A stretch of 64,000 bases of DNA from Vulcanimicrobiota bacterium (GTDB lineage: Bacteria > Vulcanimicrobiota > Vulcanimicrobiia > Vulcanimicrobiales > Vulcanimicrobiaceae): assembly GCA_027452165.1 (NCBI GenBank), contig DAIDGX010000023.1:186001-250000 (forward strand), given 5' to 3'. Shown here piece by piece: positions 35,317-42,846 of this stretch. The notes beneath the pieces are model-generated. The model ran no database searches. It saw only the letters and a list, made by a program, of their open reading frames with translations, and was not told the DNA's origin. The position numbers and the translations under genes were made by a program. Within the stretch, counting starts at the first letter, position 1; each line of letters opens with the position of its first letter.

Positions 35317-36012
35317 TCATCGAGCGCGAACGGCGCGCGCCCGGTTCATCTTTGCAATGATCGGCGGCGTCGGGCAGATGTCGCGTACCGGACAGCTCCC
35401 GCAACGCGGCGTCGGCGCCTTACAGATCGCACGTCCGTGCAAGATCAACCAATGGTGGGCAAACCGCCATTTTGCTTTTGGCACGAGCTTCGTGACGTCT
35501 TCTTCCACCTGGCGCGGCGTGGTGCCGAGGGTCAGACCCAGCCTGTGCGCGACGCGAAACACGTGCGTATCCACGGCGAAGGCCGCTTCGTCGAAAGCGA
35601 CCGACATGACGACGCTCGCGGTTTTACGCCCCACGCCGGCCAGACCTTCGAGCGCCTCGCGCTCGCGTGGAACGACGCCGCCGTGCACCTCAACGAGATC
35701 GCGCGCGGCGCTGATGATGTTCTTCGCTTTCATGCGGTAAAACCCGCACGATTTGATGATCGCCTCGACGTCGTGCTGCCTGGCGCGCGCTAGCGCCTGG
35801 GGCGTCGGGTACTTGGCGAAAAGATGCGGCGTGGTCAGGTTGACGCGCGCGTCGGTGCATTGCGCGGAGAGAATTACCGCGATCAATAACTCGAAGGGGT
35901 TGTGATACTCGAGCGCCGTTACGGCATGCGCATAATTGCGCTCGAGAATCGCAAGTTCTTCAAGCGCGCGTGCGCGGGTGACGCGTTTAGCGGGAAAGGG
36001 TATCGCCGGCAT
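35317..36012 (-). CDS. nth: endonuclease III (DNA glycosylase/AP lyase)
   Basis: 231 residues. The helix-hairpin-helix LEGLAGVGRKTASVV carries the catalytic lysine, the catalytic aspartate lies in AVDTHVFRV, and the 4Fe-4S cluster cysteines are C197, C204, C207 and C213 (C-X6-C-X2-C-X5-C). It removes oxidised pyrimidines and nicks abasic sites in base excision repair. The second Fe-S glycosylase of this pathway, MutY, is encoded 5 kb away. ATG 36012 is divergent from the TPR/ATP-grasp gene across 38 bases. Confidence 0.95.
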   Translation of the reverse strand: MPAIPFPAKRVTRARALEELAILERNYAHAVTALEYHNPFELLIAVILSAQCTDARVNLTTPHLFAKYPTPQALARARQHDVEAIIKSCGFYRMKAKNIISAARDLVEVHGGVVPREREALEGLAGVGRKTASVVMSVAFDEAAFAVDTHVFRVAHRLGLTLGTTPRQVEEDVTKLVPKAKWRFAHHWLILHGRAICKAPTPRCGSCPVRDICPTPPIIAKMNRARAVRAR

Positions 36013-36050
36013 CGTGGTAAGGCGGTGTTTTCCGCGAGCACTGCGAACCC

Positions 36051-37334
36051 ATGCCGCCTATGACGCAGCATGTGCCAAGTATCGCCGAAAGCAACGCCCA
36101 CGCGATCGCGCTGCGCGACGCGGGACGGTTCCCCGAGGCGATCGCCGCCTTTCGCGAGGCGATCGCCGTGTTTCCAACTGCCGTGACGCTCCGCCAAAAC
36201 CTGGCCCAGGTGCTGTACGAATCGGGCGACGTGCCCACGGCTATCGCCGAACACGAGATCGTGCTCGCCGCAAACGAGCGCGACCTCGCCTCGCACCTCG
36301 CACTCTCGGAACTCTACCAGATCACCGGAGACCGCGAGCGCGCGCTCGCCCACCAGCGACGCGTCCTCGACCAGCAGCGCCTCTTTTCGAGCATCGCGCC
36401 GAACGAACGCCGACGCGTCCTCATCCTGTGCGCTCCGGGTGATTGGCAAGCGAACATTCCGGTCGATTTTCTGCTCGACCGCACGACCACGACCGTGCAC
36501 AAGCTTTACTTGCTGGACACCGATCGCCTGATGCGTGAGACGATCCCGGAGCACGACGTCATTTGGAATACGATCGCCGAATCACCCGAAGCGCGACCCC
36601 ATCTCGCGCTGGCCGCGCTCGTCGAACGCGCCGCGCAGCGGCCCTTCCTCAACGCCCCGGAACGCGTCCTCGCGACCGCACGCTTAGAGCTGGGCGCAAC
36701 CCTCGCGCACAGCGGGGCCCGCGTCGCCCCGATCGCCGAGATTACCCGCACCGAGCTCATACAAGCCAACATCCCCTTTGCATTTCCAATCATCGCGCGC
36801 CCAGTCGGCTCGCACGCGGGTCACGGACTCGAACGGCTCGATGAAGCGGCCGCGTGCGCTGCTTACGTCGAGCGCACCGCGTACGACGCGTTCTACGTGA
36901 GCCCGTTCGTCGATTATCGCAACGCCGACGGGTACTATCGCAAATACCGTATCATCTTTGTTGACGGGCAAGCGTTTGCCGTGCACCTGGCGATCTCGCC
37001 GAACTGGATGATTCACTACTACAACGCGCCGATGGCCGACAACCAGTGGATGCGCGATGAAGAAGCGCGCTTTCTCGCCGGCGTGCAGCACGTCTTCGAC
37101 GGCGAGCGGGCCGACGCGCTCGACCGGATAGCGAGCGCCGTGGGGCTCGAGTATTTTGGCATCGACTGCACGCTCGACCCCGACGGCCGCGTCTTCGTCT
37201 TCGAGGCCGATCCGGCGATGCTCGTTCACACAAGCGATCCGATCGAACGCTATCCTTACAAACACGAGTATATTCCACGCATCTATCGTGCAGTGGAAAG
37301 GATGATCGATCGGCGCAAAGCTGCCGATATGTAA
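36051..37334 (+). CDS. TPR and ATP-grasp domain protein
   Basis: 427 residues. Residues about 10-110 form three TPR-like repeats (AIALRDAGRFPEAIAAFREA, AQVLYESGDVPTAIAEHE, SELYQITGDRERALAHQ). The rest resembles a RimK/D-Ala-D-Ala-ligase-type ATP-grasp: a Rossmann-like pre-domain (RVLILCAP, HKLYLLDTD), the ATP-binding lysine region replaced by PIIARPVGSHAGHGLERL, YRKYRIIFVDGQAFAVHLA, and the metal-binding end FGIDCTLDPDGRVFVFEAD. Such enzymes ligate a carboxylate to an amine using ATP. The expected lysine of the first ATP motif reads as Arg, so activity is unproven. Seven bases separate it from the FAD gene, and the third gene overlaps, so the three likely form one pathway. Confidence 0.7.
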   Translation: MPPMTQHVPSIAESNAHAIALRDAGRFPEAIAAFREAIAVFPTAVTLRQNLAQVLYESGDVPTAIAEHEIVLAANERDLASHLALSELYQITGDRERALAHQRRVLDQQRLFSSIAPNERRRVLILCAPGDWQANIPVDFLLDRTTTTVHKLYLLDTDRLMRETIPEHDVIWNTIAESPEARPHLALAALVERAAQRPFLNAPERVLATARLELGATLAHSGARVAPIAEITRTELIQANIPFAFPIIARPVGSHAGHGLERLDEAAACAAYVERTAYDAFYVSPFVDYRNADGYYRKYRIIFVDGQAFAVHLAISPNWMIHYYNAPMADNQWMRDEEARFLAGVQHVFDGERADALDRIASAVGLEYFGIDCTLDPDGRVFVFEADPAMLVHTSDPIERYPYKHEYIPRIYRAVERMIDRRKAADM

Positions 37335-37341
37335 AAGAGCC

Positions 37342-38697
37342 ATGGAATCGCGCGCAGCGCTCGACCTCGCCGTCATCGGCGGGGGCGTCTCCGGGTCGGC
37401 CCTTGCGATTGCCCTTGCGGGGCACGCGCCACCGACCGCGGCCGCGGCATTCTTCGATCCCTCCGCGCTTGGCCCAGGCACCGCCTACGCACCCCAATCT
37501 GCAAGTTTGCTGCTCAACGGTCCCGTGCGCGCCATGTCGATCGTCCCGGGCGATCCGCGGCACCTCGCCCGCTATCTCGTGGACGAACCCGACGACGCAT
37601 TGATCTGCCGCGCGCGCTACGGCGCCTACGCGCGGGCAACCACCTCAGCGGCCATGGCATCACACACCGGTTTTCGTCACGAACCGAGCGCGGTCGTCAA
37701 CATCGAACGCGCATCATGCGGCTTCGTGCTCGACGACTCACACGGCGCGCGTTGGGCAGCACGCAATGTTGTGTTCGCGATGGGGAACCTCGAGCCCGAT
37801 GCCAGTTCGTTCCCGCTTGCGCTGCGCACGTCGGCGCATTTTGCAAACGATCCGTGGCGCGTGGACGTGGGGCGATTTGCGCACGGAGACGTAGCGCTGA
37901 TAGGAAGCCGGCTCACCGCGATGGACACGATCGCCCTGCTCGACGAACGTGCGTTCCGCGGCCGCATCCACCTGATCTCGCGGCACGGCCGAATTCCTTT
38001 CGTCGAGGACCCACGCATCCGCGGCGACGCCCGGGTTCTCGCGCAGTTGGATACGAGCACACCGTTACGCCTGCTGCGCTCGCTGCGCCGCGTCGCGCGT
38101 ACCTATTGCGGCGACTGGCGCGCGATCGTTGAAGCGCTGCGACCGGTCACGCCTGCCACGTGGGAAACCTGGAGCGAGCGCGATCGGCGGCGCTTCTTGC
38201 GCCATCTTGAAGCACTGTGGGCGATTCACCGCTATCGCGTGCCCGCGGCGACGTTTGCCGTATTTGCGCGACTACGTGCCGAAGGCCGCATCGAGGTTCA
38301 TCGCGGGCGCATCGCGGACGCGACCGCGATGGAACGTGGTCTCGCGCTCGAGATCGCATGCGGCGAGACGCGCAGCACGCTTCGCGTCGCAGGGGCGATC
38401 AATTGCACTGGTCCGAACGCCGATGTGCGACGCATAACGCAGCCGCTCGTCCAACGTGCGCTCGAACGAGGAATCATCACCCCGGATCCGCTGCGCCTTG
38501 GGATTCGCGTCACCGCCGACCTGCGTGTCGTCGGTTCCGATGGAGCGGCTGATGCGCACGCGTTCGCGATCGGCCCGCTCGTGCGCGGACAATTCTACGA
38601 GACGACGGCGATACCGGAAATCACGCGACAGGCCGACGTCATCGCGCGCACACTCCTCCAGGATTTTCGCTCCACGCCACGCGCAGAGGCTTCATGA
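37342..38697 (+). CDS. FAD/NAD(P)-binding oxidoreductase of the COG4529 type
   Basis: 451 residues. N-terminal dinucleotide fold LAVIGGGVSGSALAIAL; the next conserved stretch GPGTAYAP and LLNGPVRAMS is typical of the COG4529/NAD_binding_9 family; a second nucleotide-binding segment is DVALIGSRLTAMD (about 190) and the FAD-closing motif is near GAINCTGPNAD. Family members are poorly characterised flavoproteins, sometimes linked to hydroxylation or to sulfur metabolism. It starts seven bases after the ATP-grasp gene and overlaps the dioxygenase gene by four bases (ATGA). Substrate unknown. Confidence 0.78.
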   Translation: MESRAALDLAVIGGGVSGSALAIALAGHAPPTAAAAFFDPSALGPGTAYAPQSASLLLNGPVRAMSIVPGDPRHLARYLVDEPDDALICRARYGAYARATTSAAMASHTGFRHEPSAVVNIERASCGFVLDDSHGARWAARNVVFAMGNLEPDASSFPLALRTSAHFANDPWRVDVGRFAHGDVALIGSRLTAMDTIALLDERAFRGRIHLISRHGRIPFVEDPRIRGDARVLAQLDTSTPLRLLRSLRRVARTYCGDWRAIVEALRPVTPATWETWSERDRRRFLRHLEALWAIHRYRVPAATFAVFARLRAEGRIEVHRGRIADATAMERGLALEIACGETRSTLRVAGAINCTGPNADVRRITQPLVQRALERGIITPDPLRLGIRVTADLRVVGSDGAADAHAFAIGPLVRGQFYETTAIPEITRQADVIARTLLQDFRSTPRAEAS

Positions 38698-39212
38698 TCG
38701 AGATGACCAAACGCAGCATTTCCGACGTCATCGACGTTCCCGAGTTCGCCGCCGCGCTGCAGCGAGGCATCGACGCATTCGATCGCTATCGCTCGATGAT
38801 GCCGCCCACACGCAACGGATACACGCGTACGTTGCTCGAAAAGCATTCGCATTACGAATTGGTCGGCATGCTCTGGGCGCCCGGCTCAAAGAGCCCGATC
38901 CACGATCATGGTCCCTCACGCTGTTGGGTCGTGCTGATGGACGGGACGCTCGAAGTCGAGAATTATGAACGCGATGACGATGACGATGCGATACCGCACT
39001 TGAAGCACGTGGCGACGGAACTGCTCGGCGCTGGAGCGATCGATTACCGTCTGAATCGCAAGGAATTGCACCGCGTACGCAATCGCGACGACGCAGCAGC
39101 GTACTCATTACAACTCTACGCCGCACCGCTCTCCGACTATACGATCGTGGATGACCTCACCGGCCGTGCGCGGCGCATGCGCGCGCACTACGACGCCGTC
39201 GTCGATCTCTGA
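38694..39212 (+). CDS. cysteine/thiol dioxygenase (cupin)
   Basis: 172 residues. Cupin motif one gives the iron ligands H70 and H72 in SPIHDHGPSRCW, with C77 at the place of the Cys of the Cys-Tyr cofactor in mammalian cysteine dioxygenase. GTLEVENY completes the motif. The third iron ligand would be H126 (ELHRVRN), and Y142 in LYAAPL matches the catalytic tyrosine. The enzyme is expected to oxidise a thiol to a sulfinate with O2; free cysteine, 3-mercaptopropionate or a peptide-linked thiol are possible. Co-occurrence with an ATP-grasp ligase suggests the substrate may be made by the same operon. Its last 25 bases overlap the convergent MFS gene. Confidence 0.82.
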   Translation: MIEMTKRSISDVIDVPEFAAALQRGIDAFDRYRSMMPPTRNGYTRTLLEKHSHYELVGMLWAPGSKSPIHDHGPSRCWVVLMDGTLEVENYERDDDDDAIPHLKHVATELLGAGAIDYRLNRKELHRVRNRDDAAAYSLQLYAAPLSDYTIVDDLTGRARRMRAHYDAVVDL

Positions 39213-40417
39213 TCCGATAACGCCCGCACAGCGATCGTGAAGAGTCCCGCCGCGGCACACGCTGCGATGGCGAAGCAGGCAACGATCGCCGCCTCGAGCG
39301 GAAGTCCGGCCGCTACGGCTATGGCAATCGGCGTGCCGCATGCGAGCACCCCGGCCGCCATGCCAGCGGTACCGGCCAGCAGCGTCGCCGACGAGACGAT
39401 GCCCTCGCTGCCAGCACCGGCGCCGGCAAGCGCCGCTTGCGTAAGCGTCGGATAGGCGCATCCGATGCCCGCTCCCGCCGCGAACCACGCTGGAAATGCA
39501 AGCAAAACCGGTGCACCGAGCGCCACCACAATCATGCCCGCGCACGCGAGCAAAAGACATCCCGCGCCGCCGAGCGCAAGCACCCGCGTGCCGTAGCGCT
39601 CGAGCAGCGACGGCTGCACCGCGCTCGCGATCGACCAGCCGAGGGCGCCGAACGTCAAACAGAGTCCCGCGACAACGAGTGAGAGCGCATGCAGCAGCGT
39701 GAGATCGAGCGTAACGTATGCGTCCGCCCCAAAGAACGCGACGTGCAACAATCCGAAGGCGACAAAGGCGGCATGGCGTTGGTCGCGCATCGTCAGGGTT
39801 GCGCGGGAGACGAGCATACGCACCGATCCAAACGCATCGGCGTCGCCGCGTAGCGTCTCATGCATCTCACCGAGCGCCGGGAGCACGAGGACGGCGGCAA
39901 GCAGCACCAGCGGAAGAAACGCCGCAAAAGCATACCTCCAGCCGAGATCGGTAGCGATCAGCGCGCCGGCGCTCGGCCCGACGAGCGCCGGAATCACCCA
40001 CATGGCCGAGAGCCACGCGAACAACCGCGATCGCACGCGCTCATCGAAGTGCTTTGCGATCGCCGCGAACGACCCGGCGTAATCGAGCCCGCCACCGAGC
40101 CCTTCGATCGCGCGAGCCGATGCAAGCTGCGGCATCGAACGCGCAAGTGCCGAGCAGATAAGCCCCGCGGCGACGAGCGCGAAGGCCGTCGCGAGTACGC
40201 GCTGCGTACCAAACCGGTCCGCGAGCGGCCCGGCAAATGCCATGCCGAGCGCGCTTGCGACGAGCAGCGACCCGATCGTAACCCCGTAGAGCCCGTATCC
40301 GTGCAGGTCGGCCGCGATTCGTGGCATGATCGTCGCGATGACGAGCGCTTGCGTGGCCGACGCAAACTAGCCGACCAGCAGGCCGATCGCAAGTGCGCCA
40401 CGCCGTCCTGCGAACAC
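39188..40417 (-). pseudogene. MFS transporter interrupted by an in-frame amber codon in helix one
   Basis: From ATG 40327 the frame gives 379 residues with about eleven helices, including the MFS motif GPLADRFGTQR between helices two and three. Upstream of that ATG the same frame continues as recognisable MFS helix-one sequence (FASATQALVIATIMPRI), is broken by TAG at 40367-40369, and continues further as GRRGALAIGLLVG back to GTG 40417, five bases after the mutY stop. The intact gene would be about 409 codons. Either the gene is a recent nonsense pseudogene, or a shortened protein starts at 40327 without a complete first helix, or the base is a sequencing error (TGG or CAG to TAG). Confidence 0.72.
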
Positions 40418-40419
40418 CG

Positions 40420-41340
40420 TTACTCGCGCAACGCGACGTAGGCGCCGTCACGCGCGACGAGCCCGTCACGCTCGAGCGAGCCGATCAAGCGCTCGACGTC
40501 CTCGAACGTTCGCTCGGGCATCAACGATTGCACGTCATCGTAGAGCATCAGGAGCGAGATACGTTGGCCCGGCGCGAGTTCGCGCAAGCGATCGACGATG
40601 CGCCCGCGGGCGTAACGTGTTGTTCGCTCGAACGGCAGCGCGTTCTGCGGCGAGGGTTTCTTGGCGTGCAGCCGGCGGGCCGTATCCAGTGCGGCCGCGT
40701 CGATCGGTGCCGCAGCGCACAGCTCGCGCAACGGACAGACGAGGCATTTCGGCGCGCGCGCGCTGCAGACGCTAGCACCCAAATCCATCATCGCCGAGCT
40801 CCAGTCGTGCGCGCTGCCTGCCGGCAGCAAAGCACGCGCGCGTGCGTCGATCTGCCGCGCGTCCGCGCGCGGCGGATATTCGAAGCCAAAGAACAGACGA
40901 TGCACGATCCGGCGCACGTTGGTATCGATCGGCGCGTCGTCCTCGTCGTACCCGAAGGCCCGGATGGCCGCAACCGTATAGGGACCGATCCCGGGGAGTC
41001 CGCGCAGCGCCTGCGCGTCGCGCGGAAGGACGCCGTCATAACGCTGCGTCACCTCGATCGCAAGCGCCCGCAGTCGGACCGCACGGGAGTTATATCCCAG
41101 CCCTTGCCACATGCGAAGCACCTCGGCAACACTCGACGCGGCCAGCGCCGCGAGCGTTGGGAAACGCTCCACAAACGCAAGGAATTTCGGTACCACCCGA
41201 TCGACCTGCGTCTGTTGCAGCATGCACTCGCTCACGAGCGTGTAGTACGGATCGCGCGTGCTGCGCCACGGCAGCGACGAGCGTCCATGCTCGCGGTACC
41301 ATGCTAGGAGCGCGCAGCGTATCGCGCGTTCGTCGCTCAC
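40420..41340 (-). CDS. mutY: A/G-specific adenine glycosylase MutY, shortened C-terminus
   Basis: 306 residues from GTG 41340 (GTGA overlap with the upstream regulator gene). MutY hallmarks: N-terminal LPWRSTRDPYYTLVSECMLQQTQV, helix-hairpin-helix LRGLPGIGPYTVAAI, catalytic Asp in PIDTNVRR, and cluster cysteines C192, C199, C202 and C208. It excises adenine paired with 8-oxoguanine. The usual ~350-residue form ends in a NUDIX-like 8-oxoG-reading domain; here only about 98 residues follow the cluster and resemble a small winged helix (LIGSLERDGLVARDG). Recognition of 8-oxoG may differ. Confidence 0.9.
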   Translation of the reverse strand: MSDERAIRCALLAWYREHGRSSLPWRSTRDPYYTLVSECMLQQTQVDRVVPKFLAFVERFPTLAALAASSVAEVLRMWQGLGYNSRAVRLRALAIEVTQRYDGVLPRDAQALRGLPGIGPYTVAAIRAFGYDEDDAPIDTNVRRIVHRLFFGFEYPPRADARQIDARARALLPAGSAHDWSSAMMDLGASVCSARAPKCLVCPLRELCAAAPIDAAALDTARRLHAKKPSPQNALPFERTTRYARGRIVDRLRELAPGQRISLLMLYDDVQSLMPERTFEDVERLIGSLERDGLVARDGAYVALRE

Positions 41341-42803
41341 GTACGAAGTTGCTTGATCGCTTCGCCGATACGCCGGATGCCTTCGGGGATATCGGCTCGC
41401 GACACCGAAGTCAGCGCGAGCCGAAAATGATGGTCTCCGCCCGAGTCGGCGAAGAACGCTTCCCCGAAGAGAAACGATGCACCCAAACGCTCGGCTATGT
41501 CGAGGAGCGCGCGCGCGCGAACCTCGCGCGGCGTTGCCGCCCAGAGATAGAATCCGCCCGGCTCTCCGACCGCACGCACGTTCGAGCTCCAGTGCTGTGC
41601 GATCGCCTCGTCGGCGATGCGCCGTCGCAGGAGCAGCTCCTCGCGCAGTTGCGTCACGTGCGCGTCGTAGCCGCGCTCAAGGTAATCGACAACCGCCGCC
41701 TGCACGTAGAGGCTTGTCGCCATGTCGTAGGCCTGTTTGCGTAGGAGCAGGCGCTCGAGAATCATCCGCGGCGCGGCGAGCCACCCGACCCGAAGGCTCG
41801 GTGCAACGGTCTTAGAAAACGTCGAAAGATAGACGACGTGATCGGGCGCAAGCGCGACCAGCGGCACGAGCGGATCGCGCGAGAGCGGACCATAGGGGTC
41901 ATCCTCGATGATCGGCACGCCGGCGCGCTTCGCAATCGTCGCGAGGCGCTCGCGACGATCCATGTTCATCGTCGCGTTCGTCGGGTTATGCAACGAGGGC
42001 ATCGTGTAGATAAAGCGCGGCCTGCGCGTGCGCAAGATCGCCTCGACGTGATCCACGCGCATGCCTTCGCTATCAACCGGCACCGGAATGGCTCGCAAAC
42101 CGTTGATCTGAAAAATTTGCAGCGCGCCGGGGTACGACGGGGACTCGACGATGATCTCGTCCCCAGGCTCAGCAAGGCTCTGCGCAACGATCATGATGCC
42201 CTGCGTTGAACCGGTGAGCACGATGACGTTCTTGGGTGAGATCGCGGTTGCGCCGCTGGCATTCATACGCGCGGCGATCGCCGTTCGCAACGGTTCGTAG
42301 CCTTCGGAATCGCCGTACGAGAGGATAAAGCGCGGGTCGCTCGCGACCCGTCCGAACGATTGCGCGAGCTCTCCGAGGGGCGACGGCTCGTCCGGGGCCA
42401 CCCCTTGAACGAAGGAGACGCGGCCCGCCTCCTGTTTGGCGGCGAGCTCGCCGAGAATGTTCGGAAACTCGCCCACGCGCCACGGCGGCAGGGTGATCCA
42501 CCACGGCACACCGGCTGCCCGTTCAGGCTGGCCAGCGCGCAATTGCGGCACCACGCGTGAGCCCGATCCGACGCGCTGTTCGATCAGTCCGTCGGCCACG
42601 AGCTCGCGGTAGGCATGCACGATCGTACTGCGGTTGACGTTCAGGCGCTCCGCCAGGGCACGCTCCGGCGGCAATCGCGTCGATTCCGGCAGGGTACCGG
42701 CGAGGATCGCTTCGCGCAGGTGCTCGTATATCTGCCGGTAGAGCGGCACGATGGAGTCCCGCTCGAGCTCAGGCAGCACTCCTGACCATCCAATGTTCGC
42801 CAT
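41337..42803 (-). CDS. MocR-type GntR/aminotransferase transcriptional regulator
   Basis: 488 residues from ATG 42803. N-terminal winged helix of the GntR family (PLYRQIYEHLREAILAG, LPPERALAERLNVNRSTI) joined by a linker to a fold-type-I aminotransferase domain; the PLP lysine is in YLSTFSKTVAPS and the Tyr/Asp pocket near EDDPYGPL. Such proteins use PLP or an amino acid as ligand and often control vitamin B6, GABA or taurine genes. It is divergent from the STAND ATPase gene with 43 bases between, and forms an operon with mutY and the broken MFS gene. A frame extending far upstream is antisense to the ATPase gene. Confidence 0.88.
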   Translation of the reverse strand: MANIGWSGVLPELERDSIVPLYRQIYEHLREAILAGTLPESTRLPPERALAERLNVNRSTIVHAYRELVADGLIEQRVGSGSRVVPQLRAGQPERAAGVPWWITLPPWRVGEFPNILGELAAKQEAGRVSFVQGVAPDEPSPLGELAQSFGRVASDPRFILSYGDSEGYEPLRTAIAARMNASGATAISPKNVIVLTGSTQGIMIVAQSLAEPGDEIIVESPSYPGALQIFQINGLRAIPVPVDSEGMRVDHVEAILRTRRPRFIYTMPSLHNPTNATMNMDRRERLATIAKRAGVPIIEDDPYGPLSRDPLVPLVALAPDHVVYLSTFSKTVAPSLRVGWLAAPRMILERLLLRKQAYDMATSLYVQAAVVDYLERGYDAHVTQLREELLLRRRIADEAIAQHWSSNVRAVGEPGGFYLWAATPREVRARALLDIAERLGASFLFGEAFFADSGGDHHFRLALTSVSRADIPEGIRRIGEAIKQLRT

Positions 42804-42846
42804 GAGACTCGGTCCATTTCGGTAAAGCTCCTGAGAACGCTTGCCG

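Noticed and set aside
40367-40369. Amber codon as a recoded (pyrrolysine or suppressed) codon
   Set aside because: It lies in a hydrophobic transporter helix, no recoding machinery is in the window, and other genes here use TAG as an ordinary stop (for example mqnA and rnj).
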